Assembly: GCF_004014805.1 (NCBI RefSeq)
Contig: NZ_ATDN01000001.1
Location: 434,001 to 498,000, forward strand
Origin: Mycolicibacterium elephantis DSM 44368
GTDB lineage: Bacteria > Actinomycetota > Actinomycetes > Mycobacteriales > Mycobacteriaceae
Direction of reading: 5' to 3'
Length of the DNA stretch: 64,000 bases
Below are positions 35,704 through 43,698 of this stretch, piece after piece. The position numbers and the translations under genes are program-made. The stretch's first letter is position 1. Every line of letters starts with the position of its first letter. The notes under the pieces were generated by a model, which saw only the letters and a list, made by a program, of their open reading frames with translations, did not search any database and was not told where the DNA came from.

Positions 35704-37545
35704 CTACTTCTTGGCCTTGTCGGCGGACGTGTCGGTGGACAGGGCGGCGACGAACGCCTCCTGCGGCACCTCGACCCGCCCGATCGTCTTCATCCGCTTC
35801 TTGCCTTCCTTCTGCTTCTCCAGCAGCTTGCGCTTACGGCTGATGTCACCGCCGTAGCACTTCGATAGCACGTCTTTGCGGATCGCGCGGATGTTTTCGC
35901 GAGCTATGATCTTGGACCCGATCGCCGCCTGGACCGGAACTTCGAACTGCTGACGCGGGATGAGCTCCTTGAGCTTGGTCGTCATCTTGTTGCCGTAGGC
36001 GTACGCCGCGTCCTTGTGCACGATCGCCGAGAACGCGTCGACCGGCTCGCCCTGCAGCAGGATGTCGACCTTGACCAGATCGGCCTCCTGCTCGCCGGCC
36101 TCTTCGTAGTCGAGGCTGGCGTACCCGCGGGTGCGGGATTTCAGCGAGTCGAAGAAGTCGAAGATGATCTCGCCCAACGGCATCGTGTAGCGCAGCTCGA
36201 CGCGCTCGGGCGACAGGTAGTCCATGCCGGCGAGCTCGCCCCGGCGCGACTGGCACAGTTCCATGATCGCGCCGATGAACTCGCTGGGCGCGATGATGGT
36301 CGTCTTGACGACGGGCTCGTACACGGCGCGCTGCTTGCCCCCCGGCCAGTCCGACGGGTTGGTCACCAGTTGTTCCGAACCGTCTTCGGTCACAACGCGG
36401 TACACGACGTTGGGTGAGGTGGAGATCAGGTCGAGGTTGAACTCGCGCTCGAGGCGCTCGCGGGTGATCTCCATGTGCAGCAGCCCGAGGAAGCCGCAGC
36501 GGAAACCGAATCCGAGCGCCACCGACGTCTCGGGCTCCCACGTCAGCGCGGCGTCGTTGAGCTGCAGGCGGTCCAGCGCGTCGCGCAGGTCCGGATAGTC
36601 GGAGCCGTCGACCGGATACAGCCCGGAATACACCATGGGCTTGGGCTCGCGGTAGCCCGTCAGCGGCTCGGCGGCGCCGTCGCGCGCGGTCGTCACGGTG
36701 TCACCGACCTTGGACTGGCGCACGTCTTTGACGCCGGTGATCAGATAGCCGACCTCCCCGACGCCGAGGCCGTCGGCGGGCTTGGGTTCCGGGGAGACGA
36801 TGCCGACCTCGAGAAGTTCGTGGGTGGCGCCGGTGGACATCATCTTGATCCGCTCGCGCGGCACGATCTTGCCGTCGACGACGCGGACATAGGTCACCAC
36901 ACCGCGGTAGGTGTCATAGACCGAGTCGAAGATCATCGCCCGTGCGGGCGCGTCGGCGTCGCCGGTGGGCGGCGGCACCTCGCGCACGATGTGGTCGAGC
37001 AGGTCGGGGACCCCGTCGCCGGTCTTGCCCGAGACCCGCAGCACGTCCTCGGGTTCGCAGCCGATGATGTGGGCGATCTCGGCGGCATAGCGATCCGGGT
37101 CGGCGGCGGGCAGGTCGATCTTGTTGAGCACCGGGATGATCACCAGGTCGCGATCCAGCGCCAGATAAAGGTTGGCCAGGGTCTGGGCCTCGATGCCCTG
37201 GGCGGCGTCCACCAGCAGCACCGCACCCTCGCACGCCTCCAACGCCCGCGACACCTCGTAGGTGAAGTCGACGTGGCCCGGGGTGTCGATCAAATGCAGC
37301 ACGTAATCCGTGCCATCGACTTGCCAAGGCAGCCGGACGTTCTGGGCCTTGATCGTGATGCCGCGCTCGCGTTCGATGTCCATCCGGTCCAGGTACTGCG
37401 CCCGCATCGTGCGGTCGTCGACGACGCCGGTCAATTGCAGCATCCGGTCGGCCAGCGTCGACTTGCCGTGATCGATGTGGGCGATGATGCAGAAGTTCCG
37501 AATCTGCGCCGGCGCGGTGAAGGTCTGGTCGGCGAAGCTGCTGAT
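35704..37545 (-). CDS. lepA: Elongation factor 4 (LepA), non-AUG start
   Basis: 613-aa translational GTPase that back-translocates stalled ribosomes. G1 AHIDHGKST is at ~22-30, G3 DTPGHVDF at ~92, G4 NKID at ~145; a C-terminal [17 protein letters not shown] tail is typical of LepA. No ATG, GTG or TTG exists in frame between an upstream TAA and the P-loop; the first ATG (37443) would remove G1. AGGAG (37552-37556) stands 6 nt before an ATC at 37545, giving [18 protein letters not shown], which matches the conserved LepA N-terminus. I take ATC as the start; ATT at 37551 is less likely since it touches the AGGAG. Confidence 0.9.
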   Translation of the reverse strand: MSSFADQTFTAPAQIRNFCIIAHIDHGKSTLADRMLQLTGVVDDRTMRAQYLDRMDIERERGITIKAQNVRLPWQVDGTDYVLHLIDTPGHVDFTYEVSRALEACEGAVLLVDAAQGIEAQTLANLYLALDRDLVIIPVLNKIDLPAADPDRYAAEIAHIIGCEPEDVLRVSGKTGDGVPDLLDHIVREVPPPTGDADAPARAMIFDSVYDTYRGVVTYVRVVDGKIVPRERIKMMSTGATHELLEVGIVSPEPKPADGLGVGEVGYLITGVKDVRQSKVGDTVTTARDGAAEPLTGYREPKPMVYSGLYPVDGSDYPDLRDALDRLQLNDAALTWEPETSVALGFGFRCGFLGLLHMEITRERLEREFNLDLISTSPNVVYRVVTEDGSEQLVTNPSDWPGGKQRAVYEPVVKTTIIAPSEFIGAIMELCQSRRGELAGMDYLSPERVELRYTMPLGEIIFDFFDSLKSRTRGYASLDYEEAGEQEADLVKVDILLQGEPVDAFSAIVHKDAAYAYGNKMTTKLKELIPRQQFEVPVQAAIGSKIIARENIRAIRKDVLSKCYGGDISRKRKLLEKQKEGKKRMKTIGRVEVPQEAFVAALSTDTSADKAKK

Positions 37546-37633
37546 GGGAATCTCCTGGCGAGGCGGACTATGTCGACTACCAGGGTATCCAGGGAGGCGC
37601 CGGTCAGCACAATCGCGGCTGTGCGCCTTGGCT

Positions 37634-37639
37634 TATGCT
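37634..37639 (+). promoter_or_regulatory. -10 element for leaderless PemK-like gene
   Basis: TATGCT (TANNNT) lies 7 nt before the ATG at 37647. There is no clear Shine-Dalgarno, so the ATG probably is the 5' end of the mRNA. Confidence 0.5.
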
Positions 37640-37646
37640 CGGCAAT

Positions 37647-38237
37647 ATGGCTCCGCCGTGGAAGACCTTTCAGAGGTTTGCGGAGAATTTGGTGTTCAAC
37701 GAGGCGCCGAGATTCATCCGTCAGATCGGTCAATCCGAGACCGTGCAGCGCGGTCTCCAACAGGGCATCCGGATCGGTCTGGAGGCGATCGCGGGCACTT
37801 CGCGCGAGGAAGCCCCGGCGATCACGACAGGCCGGCCCGTCAGCAAGAACTTCGTGCCGACCGCCCAGCGGGCCCGCAAGCTGGTCTACGCCCCGGACCT
37901 CGACGGCCGCGCCGACCCCGGCGAGATCGTGTGGACCTGGGTGGTCTACGAGGACGACCCGACGCAGGGCAAAGACCGTCCTGTACTGGTGGTCGGGCGC
38001 GACCGGTCGACGCTGCTGGGGCTGATGCTGTCCAGCCAGGAACATCACCGCGACGACCCAAACTGGGTGGCCATCGGCAGCGGCTCGTGGGACTACGAGA
38101 GCAGGCAGAGCTGGGTGCGGCTGGACCGGGTGATCGACGTGCCCGAGGAAGGCATCCGGCGGGAGGGCGCGATCCTCGAACGCGCGAAGTTCGACCTGGT
38201 GGCCGCGCGGCTGCGCGCGGAGTACTCCTGGAGCTGA
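37647..38237 (+). CDS. PemK/MazF-like fold protein (Rv2405 homologue)
   Basis: 196 aa. N-terminal helical stretch (~1-70), then a PemK-type beta-barrel (~75-190): GEIVWTWVVYEDDPTQGKDRPVLVVGRD is the hallmark 'W..V.YEDD...KDRPVLVVGR' segment (quoted in part), followed by LGLMLSSQEHHRDDPNWVAIG and a C-terminal ERAKFDLVAARLR helix. No antitoxin gene lies next to it, so a classic toxin-antitoxin pair is unlikely; function is unknown. ATG at 37647 is preferred over 37635 because of the spaced -10 element. Divergent from lepA. Confidence 0.75.
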   Translation: MAPPWKTFQRFAENLVFNEAPRFIRQIGQSETVQRGLQQGIRIGLEAIAGTSREEAPAITTGRPVSKNFVPTAQRARKLVYAPDLDGRADPGEIVWTWVVYEDDPTQGKDRPVLVVGRDRSTLLGLMLSSQEHHRDDPNWVAIGSGSWDYESRQSWVRLDRVIDVPEEGIRREGAILERAKFDLVAARLRAEYSWS

Positions 38238-38258
38238 CACCCCACTTTTTTTCCTTGG

Positions 38259-38318
38259 GCGAGCGTGCGTGTCTGAGGGCGACACGCCGGTAAAACCCCG
38301 AAGTTTGCGCACGCTCGC
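38259..38318. terminator. Hairpin after the PemK-like gene and GNAT fragment
   Basis: Perfect 11-bp arms GCGAGCGTGCG (38259-38269) and CGCACGCTCGC (38308-38318), with an inner GTGTC...GACAC stem, preceded by a run of eight T (38245-38252). It lies between convergent ends at 38237 and 38337, serving both strands. Confidence 0.65.
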
Positions 38319-38336
38319 CGCTCGCGGGTGGGTGCC

Positions 38337-38576
38337 CTATCTCGGATCGCGCCACATGGGCCACATCTTCGGGCCGCCGTCGGGCAGGGTGATCTCGCCG
38401 GTGACCTCGAAGCCGAACCGCTGGTAGTAGGGAATGTTGTCGGGGTTGCTGGACTCCAGGTAGGCCGGCGCGTGTTCGGCGTCGACCCGATCCAGTCGGG
38501 ACTGCATCAGGGCCCGCCCGAACCCGCCGCCGCGCACGCTGGGATCGCTGCCGATCACACCCAGATACCAGTGCGG
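38337..38576 (-). pseudogene. GNAT acetyltransferase, C-terminal fragment split by the integrated element
   Basis: Encodes HWYLGVIGSDPSVRGGGFGR (acetyl-CoA-binding motif A, RxxGxG form) and the remaining C-terminal half ending in PKMWPMWRDPR. The N-terminal half is at 47584-47972. Joining the two through the shared 17-bp core restores 612 nt, exactly 204 codons (203 aa) in frame. The fragment has no ribosome site of its own; a GTG in frame at 38558 would give a 73-residue stub. Its separation from the first half probably abolishes the enzyme. Confidence 0.85.
38560..38576. repeat. attL core, 17-bp direct repeat
   Basis: CCCAGATACCAGTGCGG, identical to the copy at 47584-47600. It encodes (minus strand) the PHWYLG segment of the interrupted acetyltransferase. 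Confidence 0.88.
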
Positions 38577-38588
38577 TATTCGCGCCGT

Positions 38589-38601
38589 GTGCGCTGTGCT
38601 T
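38589..38601. repeat. Sub-terminal 13-bp repeat, left copy (possible integrase arm site)
   Basis: GTGCGCTGTGCTT, 12 bp inside the left core; the same 13 bases occur in the same orientation at 47505-47517, 66 bp inside the right core. Equal placement near both ends suggests integrase or accessory binding. Confidence 0.45.
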
Positions 38602-38689
38602 TAACGCGCGGTGCAGCAGCAACGCCAAACGCTGTGCGTGTAGGTATCTTCGGGTCAGCTAACCCCGGCCGCCGGGACAAGGAGACACC

Positions 38690-39079
38690 ATGCAACAACC
38701 GTCGACCGTCAACTGCCGCTACTGCACCGTGCCCACCCGCAGCCCCGACCGGGTGTGCGACTTCTGCGTCGACTACCGGCCACCGGGCGACGAGGGCCGC
38801 CGGGTCGTGTTCGCGCCGGACCAGTGCGCAGCCGATGCGGTCGCAGTGCGCGCATCCTGCACTGTGACCGCCGCCGGGGCGATCCTCGACACCGACGGCG
38901 AACACCCCGGCGTGCATGTGTCGCTGCCCGAACGCAGACCGTTGACGTTCGACGAAGCACGCGCGGCCGCGCTCGCGCTGCTCGACGCAGCCAACCAGGT
39001 CGAGCAGTGGGCGCGCGAGGCTGCCAAGCAACGCCACCCCGCCAACGTGGGGCGCGCGGACGAAAGGGGCACACGGTAG
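38690..39079 (+). CDS. Zinc-finger-type cargo protein, unknown function
   Basis: 129 aa. N-terminal CxxC pair (NCRYCTVP and VCDFCVDY, ~11-32) fits a small zinc ribbon. The middle is beta-rich (AVRASCTVTAAGAILDTDGEH) and the C-terminal part helical (FDEARAAALALLDAANQVEQW). SD AAGGAG sits 7 nt before the ATG. It is the first of two genes read toward the element interior from attL, opposite to the main satellite operon; the next gene starts directly after its stop. Confidence 0.7.
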   Translation: MQQPSTVNCRYCTVPTRSPDRVCDFCVDYRPPGDEGRRVVFAPDQCAADAVAVRASCTVTAAGAILDTDGEHPGVHVSLPERRPLTFDEARAAALALLDAANQVEQWAREAAKQRHPANVGRADERGTR

Positions 39080-39625
39080 ATGCGGCGCGAACCGTGGTGG
39101 ATTTCCGGCCTGCACATCGACACGGCCGGAAGCTACAGCTACGACGGCCAGTTGACCGCCGAGCAGTTCTCGACGGCGTGCGGGCATGTGGGCCGCAACG
39201 ACGCACCCAAGCTGCTGCACGACCTGTGGCTCGCTGGGGCGGTCGACCTATCCGCGTATCCCGGCGCTGTCGCCGAGGTGTGGTCGCTGTGCGAGTTCCC
39301 GGCCGACGCGATCGACGTTTGGGTCGACCTGTTCACCGAGGCCGGATACACGCACAACACGGCCCCCGCAGAGCGTCCGGCGCACCCGGTCACTGTCTAC
39401 CGGGGCTGCCACCCTGAGCGCCGATTCGGCATGTCGTGGACCGCAGACCACGAGCAGGCCCGCTGGTTCGCCGCGCGCAACCTCGGCGGCGGCGTCGGCA
39501 ACGTCTACAAGGTGACGGCGCAGCCGGGCTGGCTGCTCGCGTACATCGGCGACAAGGTGCGCGGCGAGTCCGAGTACGTCATCGACCCGGCGCACTTATC
39601 CGACAGCGTGGTGGCGCGCACGTAA
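39080..39625 (+). CDS. Phage-type protein with ADP-ribosyltransferase-like C-terminal half
   Basis: 181 aa. Residues ~1-85 are a helical region of unknown role. The second half has, in order, VYRGC (Arg), GMSWT (S-x-T strand), DHEQARWFA, VYKVTA and GESEYVIDP (ExE), the arrangement of the R-S-E class of ADP-ribosyltransferases. Proteins of this kind occur in actinophages, mostly as hypothetical. ATG follows the upstream stop by zero bases. As satellite cargo it might modify a host or helper-phage target; activity is unproven and the fold call is from motif order alone. Confidence 0.55.
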   Translation: MRREPWWISGLHIDTAGSYSYDGQLTAEQFSTACGHVGRNDAPKLLHDLWLAGAVDLSAYPGAVAEVWSLCEFPADAIDVWVDLFTEAGYTHNTAPAERPAHPVTVYRGCHPERRFGMSWTADHEQARWFAARNLGGGVGNVYKVTAQPGWLLAYIGDKVRGESEYVIDPAHLSDSVVART

Positions 39626-39637
39626 CGCTCATCGACA

Positions 39638-39671
39638 CGAACGCCCGGCCAGCCTCCCGGCCGGGCGTTCG
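39638..39671. terminator. Strong bidirectional terminator inside the element
   Basis: Perfect 13-bp stem CGAACGCCCGGCC / GGCCGGGCGTTCG with an 8-nt loop, between the convergent ART-like gene (ends 39625) and the tail-type gene (ends 39678). Confidence 0.85.
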
Positions 39672-39677
39672 CTTGTC

Positions 39678-40871
39678 TTAGTAGTCCTGGGCGGTGAAAT
39701 CCCTTATCCCATCAGAGAACAACTCGACACCAGACGCGCGGCGATGCTGAAACGCGAAACACGTAAACACGCCGGGCGTCACCACGTGCTCGCTGTCAGT
39801 CCAGGCGCACGACGCCGCACCGTCCTTAAACACGGTGTACGTCCACACCCCGCCCGACAGGGACGGCCGCAATTCGATCTTCGTGTTGTTGTCGGTGTCA
39901 TCGTTCGACGACGCCACCGCAGTGATCGACGCCCCGGCCTTGACGAACAATTCGCACGACGGCGGGTTCGACGCCGCAGCAGAATCCACCGTGCAAAACA
40001 CGCCGTCGGTGAACTCGTCATCCGAGCCGTGCACACCGCAGCCAACACCCCGATTGTTCGGCAAGCCAACAACATTGGCCGCCGTCACGATCGCGCGATG
40101 CCGAAGCGTGCTCATCGGCGTCAAATACACGCCGCCGCCGTAAAAGTTGCCCTCACCCGACCCGACCGCAACGTCTCGAATGATCGCGCCGCTGGTGACC
40201 TCGAAGCCGATCCCCCAATCAGCGAACACACCAACCGGATACGTCGACGCCACCGGCACATAGGTGGGGTCGCCGGGCGCTGCCGGTATCACGTCCAACA
40301 CGCCAGCCGTGTCGAGGATCAGCACCGCGCCGGGATCAACGACAACCGGAGTAGCCAACTCTGCGGACCACTGAAAGAACGTGCCGCGATCCGAGTAAAT
40401 CGCATGTTGACGGCCGGGTGGATGATCCGTCAGCCGTGGGTTGGCCCACACGCTTAGGTGAGTAATGACCGCCGACTCAGAGAACAAACGCTGATAGCGG
40501 GCAGGGTATTCGGCGGCATGGGCGACGACACCGGGGGCGAAGATTGGGCGGGCTGGCCGCACCGCTGCACGCGCAGCCGCCCTTTTCGGCCTGACGGGGT
40601 CGTCAAGAGGTTCCGTGGACTCATAAACGTCGAACGGGGCCAGGTTGTCGAAACCATCCGGCCCCGGCGGCCCGGTGTGATACTGCACGTATCTGGCACC
40701 CCAGAAGCGGCGAATGCTGTCGGGAGGGTCCGGCAACCCCCAGTCGTCGGCCGCCGAGTTGGGCCACCGGCTTGGGCTCGGATACGGATTGCCTGCTGCA
40801 ATCCATGCAGCAATTTGCGCGAGACGCGGGTGGCTCCACGGCGTGAAATTCGTCAAACCGATTTCAGGCAT
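39678..40871 (-). CDS. Phage tail / minor structural protein
   Basis: 397 aa. N-terminal half of mixed Pro-rich linker; residues ~190-397 form a beta-rich domain ending TPGVFTCFAFQHRRASGVEL and GIRDFTAQDY, a C-terminus recurring in mycobacteriophage minor tail proteins. It may decorate the particle or act in host recognition. Start ATG 40871 has a G-rich ribosome site; GTG at 40877 is an alternative. Overlaps the preceding 61-aa gene. Last gene of the leftward satellite operon. Confidence 0.65.
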   Translation of the reverse strand: MPEIGLTNFTPWSHPRLAQIAAWIAAGNPYPSPSRWPNSAADDWGLPDPPDSIRRFWGARYVQYHTGPPGPDGFDNLAPFDVYESTEPLDDPVRPKRAAARAAVRPARPIFAPGVVAHAAEYPARYQRLFSESAVITHLSVWANPRLTDHPPGRQHAIYSDRGTFFQWSAELATPVVVDPGAVLILDTAGVLDVIPAAPGDPTYVPVASTYPVGVFADWGIGFEVTSGAIIRDVAVGSGEGNFYGGGVYLTPMSTLRHRAIVTAANVVGLPNNRGVGCGVHGSDDEFTDGVFCTVDSAAASNPPSCELFVKAGASITAVASSNDDTDNNTKIELRPSLSGGVWTYTVFKDGAASCAWTDSEHVVTPGVFTCFAFQHRRASGVELFSDGIRDFTAQDY

Positions 40872-41049
40872 CGACACGCCCCCCGCCGAGCTGGTCCCGC
40901 CGCGCGGCCTGCATAGCCGCCAGCGCCTCCCACGAGCCGCACTGCACCCCGTCGAACGTCAACAACTCGCAGGGGTCAAACGGCGCGTCCGGCGTCGCCG
41001 CAGCCACCGCGATGGGGTCGACCTGCTCGGGGTCGCGGCGGCGTCTCAC
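40864..41049 (-). CDS. Small phage protein (61 aa), unknown
   Basis: Begins MRRRRDPEQVDPIAVAAA and contains PCELLTFDGVQCGSWEAL. Start overlaps the small-terminase stop by 4 nt (ATGA) and its end overlaps the tail gene start, so it is translationally coupled to both. No family recognised. Confidence 0.55.
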   Translation of the reverse strand: MRRRRDPEQVDPIAVAAATPDAPFDPCELLTFDGVQCGSWEALAAMQAARRDQLGGGRVDA

Positions 41050-41420
41050 GGCGCACCCACATTCGCCTGATACACGCCACGCGCCGACCGGCGCTGCCGC
41101 TTCTTCTGCTCGTCGCCGTCCTCGACGACACCAGTAGGCAAGCCGAGCGCCGCAACCAGACGCGCCAACGTGATCCGCTGCTGCCGCAACTCGGCGGCCG
41201 CCGGGTGCGCCTTCAACCCCTGCGGGGAGTCGACGATCGCGCCGTCAGCATCCAACCGGGCCTGCAACTGGTCGAGCAGATCGACCGTGCGACACGCCTG
41301 CAACAACAGGGCGGTCTCGTGCTGGGTCAACTCGTCGTAGTCGTCGACGACGGCCAACCACAAGCGGCGGCCCGACCATTTCAAACCGTCGGGAACCTCA
41401 GTATCGGGCGTATTCGTCAT
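41046..41420 (-). CDS. Phage terminase small subunit-like
   Basis: 124 aa, helical. RRLWLAVVDDYDELTQHETALL and LLDQLQARLDADGAIVDSP followed by HPAAAELRQQRITLARLVAALGLP is the pattern of actinophage small terminase subunits, which choose the DNA to be packaged. ATG at 41420 with SD GGAAGG; the open frame runs upstream to 41744 but that part is not like the family. No large terminase is present, so it would have to redirect a helper phage's motor. Confidence 0.75.
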   Translation of the reverse strand: MTNTPDTEVPDGLKWSGRRLWLAVVDDYDELTQHETALLLQACRTVDLLDQLQARLDADGAIVDSPQGLKAHPAAAELRQQRITLARLVAALGLPTGVVEDGDEQKKRQRRSARGVYQANVGAP

Positions 41421-41750
41421 GGGTGAACCTTCCAATAGGTCAACATGTTTCAGGCTGGGAGAGGGAAGCCCGCCTAAGCCGTCGAGGTGCGGGACGGGGG
41501 GGGTGCGGGGGCTACCCCCTGGGGTGTTGGCCTGGCCGTCGAGGAACGGCCACGACGGCCAGGCCGGTGCGGTGTGGCCGACCGTCGAGCGCACGCTAAT
41601 GACTCGACGGTCGGCCGCGACGCGGACGGACCTGTCGCCACCGGGCGAACGGTGCGGCCGGTCCTCGGCTCCGCGCCGCCGGGTGCTCCCGCGCCTTGAC
41701 TCACGCACCACCAAAAGGGAAGGCGCGGGCCGCGCACCCGACAAGCTGCT
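41421..41750. other. 330-bp gap between capsid and small terminase with a 14-bp inverted repeat
   Basis: No credible gene. A perfect inverted repeat, GGCCGACCGTCGAG (41576-41589) and CTCGACGGTCGGCC (41603-41616) with 13-nt loop, may terminate capsid transcription or mark a regulatory or packaging site. A G-run (GGGGGGGTGCGGGGG) follows near 41496-41511. Confidence 0.5.
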
Positions 41751-42578
41751 TTAACTGCCAGCCTCGCCGATGGTGAACTTGCCCAGCCGATCAGCGCGTA
41801 CAGGTTTCCAGCCGATGCGCCACGTTGCGCGGATTTGCACGCTGTCGCTGGCGAACAGCGCGTGCTCGCTGGTGGCGATGCGGACGGGGCCGACGGCGGC
41901 GGCGATGGCGGCGGGGTCGACGACCAGCCCGCTGTGGGCCGGGATGAACCGCGACCGCAGGACGGGCAGCGACAGGACGAGCGCCTGGGCGTCGGTGGTG
42001 CCTGCGCCGAGAAGGCTTGCGTTGGAGTCGGTTTCGACTTTGAGTTTGCGGAACTCTGCCCAGCCGAGCGGGTCGAGGACGATCGCGCCGGGGGTGGCCC
42101 CGTTGGCTTCGAGCTGGGCGACGAGGTCGATTAGGGCGTCGAGGCTGGTGCCGATCGCGCCGCCGTCGACAACACCGGCGGCGTTGAGCAGGCCGACCGG
42201 GTCGGCGTCGCCCAAGTAGCTGCGGTCGGCTTTGGCGACGAGGTCGCGGGCGACGGAGTGCGCGAGCTGCTCGGCGGTGCGGGGCTTGCGGTGCTGCTCG
42301 GAGGACACCTGCACCAAGCGCGAGATTTTCTTCGTCTGAATGGTGACTTCGTCGAGGGCCGGGTCGTCCTCGGTGATTTCTGCGCCTTCGTCGACGTAGT
42401 CGGCGGTGTCGGCGTCGCTGACGTACGCGACACGCAACGACGGTTCGTCGCCGTCGATTTCGCCGGAGACGGTCGCGGTCCGCAGAATCAACGCGTCGGG
42501 TGTGACGTCTTCGGCCGCGAACGTGTGAACGTCGGGGGCCCACGCCTTATCGGCTGTGGTGGTGGTGATGAGGGTCAT
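41751..42578 (-). CDS. Major capsid protein (HK97 fold)
   Basis: 275 aa. ILRTATVSGEIDGDEPSLRVAYVSDADTADYV near the N-terminus and SRLVQVSSEQHRKPRTAEQLAHSVARDLVAKADRSYLGD mid-protein (both quoted in parts here) are typical of HK97-type capsid proteins; the C-terminal ATSEHALFASDSVQIRATWR and GWKPVRADRLGKF match the end of the P domain. ATG at 42578 has SD GAAAGAG; an upstream extension to 42692 is unlikely. With the scaffold gene it would allow the satellite to build its own shell. Confidence 0.85.
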   Translation of the reverse strand: MTLITTTTADKAWAPDVHTFAAEDVTPDALILRTATVSGEIDGDEPSLRVAYVSDADTADYVDEGAEITEDDPALDEVTIQTKKISRLVQVSSEQHRKPRTAEQLAHSVARDLVAKADRSYLGDADPVGLLNAAGVVDGGAIGTSLDALIDLVAQLEANGATPGAIVLDPLGWAEFRKLKVETDSNASLLGAGTTDAQALVLSLPVLRSRFIPAHSGLVVDPAAIAAAVGPVRIATSEHALFASDSVQIRATWRIGWKPVRADRLGKFTIGEAGS

Positions 42579-42732
42579 TGTGGCTCTTTCGTGCGGCGCG
42601 CACGGTTCGGCGCGCGGATCAACAAAGGTGATCGGCGGCCGCCGGGGCTCGCACAGTGCCGGGCGGCGACCAGGCCAGCCCAGCAGCAACAAGTCTAGCG
42701 TCGCCGCCGGGCCGGGCCTGTCGTGTCGCGCG

Positions 42733-43290
42733 TTATGTGTTGTTGCGGTGTGCTGGTGCGAATGCGTCGGCGAATCCGCGTGGCTTGCCTTCGGGGATGC
42801 CTGCGCCGGACCGTAGTGGGCTGCCCGCGCCGGGGCGCGGTGTGCGGCGTTTGGGTGGTTGGACGCCGAGCTGCTCGGCGGCTTGCTTGATCGCGGCCGC
42901 GAGTTTCCTGTCGTCGACGCCGCCGCGGCCGTCGAGCACGTCGGCGAGTTCGGCGATGGCCCACACGGCGGCAGGTTTGAGCCCGGCGGCCTTGATCGCT
43001 TTGTCGGCGGACTGGCGCTGCAGGTGTTCCACGGTGGCCTCGGCGGTCTTGGCGCGTTGGCGCAGCGTCGCGTTTTCGTGGCGCAGCTTCTTAAGGCGGC
43101 GGCCGACGACGTTGCCGTCGTCGCCGTCGTCCTGGTGCTCGTCGCCGCCGTCGTCCTGGTGCTGGGCGTCGTCGGCCGCCGGGGTGTCCGTGTCGGCGCT
43201 GAGCGTGTCCGTGGCGGCCGTATCCGTGTCGGGTGGGGTATCGGGCTGGTCGCCGGTTTCTGGCGCGTCTGCGCGGGTTTCAGCGGTCAT
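42733..43290 (-). CDS. Capsid scaffolding protein
   Basis: 185 aa with the layout of phage scaffolds: acidic disordered N-terminus (~1-60, rich in D/T/E), coiled coil at ~62-95 (VGRRLKKLRHENATLRQRAK), alpha-helical middle, and basic C-terminal tail (PPKRRTPRPG). Sits directly upstream of the capsid gene with a 154-bp gap. Unlike Mtb phiRv1, where a prohead protease is annotated here, no protease motif is seen. Overlaps the previous gene by 11 nt. Confidence 0.75.
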   Translation of the reverse strand: MTAETRADAPETGDQPDTPPDTDTAATDTLSADTDTPAADDAQHQDDGGDEHQDDGDDGNVVGRRLKKLRHENATLRQRAKTAEATVEHLQRQSADKAIKAAGLKPAAVWAIAELADVLDGRGGVDDRKLAAAIKQAAEQLGVQPPKRRTPRPGAGSPLRSGAGIPEGKPRGFADAFAPAHRNNT

Positions 43291-43516
43291 TCTGCGGTCC
43301 TTTCGATTCAGCGGTGATCGGGCGCGTGACAGTCACGCGCTCGTGGTGCCTGGTGATCCCGTCGGCGTCGACGCTGTAATGCGTCACGTCGACGGTTTGT
43401 CCGGCCAGGCGCTCGACGTCGGCCGCCGGGCGGGGGTTGGGCAGCTCCTTGGGCGGCGGCTGGTAGTCGTCGAACGCGGCGCGCAGCGGGTCGCGCCGGT
43501 CATCTGCATCTGTCAT
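43280..43516 (-). CDS. Small phage protein (78 aa), unknown
   Basis: Acidic and polar; contains PPPKELPNPRPAADVERLAG and the short beta strands VDVTHYSVDADG and ERVTVTRP. ATG overlaps the preceding stop (ATGA). No family recognised; its place before the scaffold suggests a head- or DNA-related role. Confidence 0.55.
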   Translation of the reverse strand: MTDADDRRDPLRAAFDDYQPPPKELPNPRPAADVERLAGQTVDVTHYSVDADGITRHHERVTVTRPITAESKGPQNDR

Positions 43517-43698
43517 GCGGTGTGTCCTTCCTTGCGTTGTTGGTTGCGTCGCCGCCGGTAGCGGCGGTCGGCTTCGCGGCGCTTGGTGCGGCTCTGCTCG
43601 GCGGCCTGGTCCTCGACGTCGGCGCGGTGAGCCGCCAAGTAGTCGCGCAGTGTGGCGTTGCGTGGCAGCTCGTCGACACGCAACCGGCGGCGGGTCAC
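43513..43698 (-). CDS. Small very basic protein (61 aa)
   Basis: GTG at 43698 overlapping the upstream stop (GTGA). RNATLRDYLAAHRADVEDQA is followed by a strongly basic tail (TKRREADRRYRRRRNQQRK). Likely binds nucleic acid. No family recognised. Confidence 0.55.
   Translation of the reverse strand: MTRRRLRVDELPRNATLRDYLAAHRADVEDQAAEQSRTKRREADRRYRRRRNQQRKEGHTA

Noticed and set aside
37443..37445. ATG start for lepA at 37443
   Set aside because: It would remove the first ~34 residues including the G1 P-loop (HIDHGKST), which is read intact upstream.
37647..38237. PemK-like gene as half of a toxin-antitoxin pair
   Set aside because: No small antitoxin ORF lies next to it on either side: lepA is upstream and a terminator plus the GNAT fragment downstream.
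38560..38576. tRNA attachment site for the element
   Set aside because: The 17-bp core is part of an acetyltransferase coding sequence in frame; no cloverleaf can be drawn around either copy.
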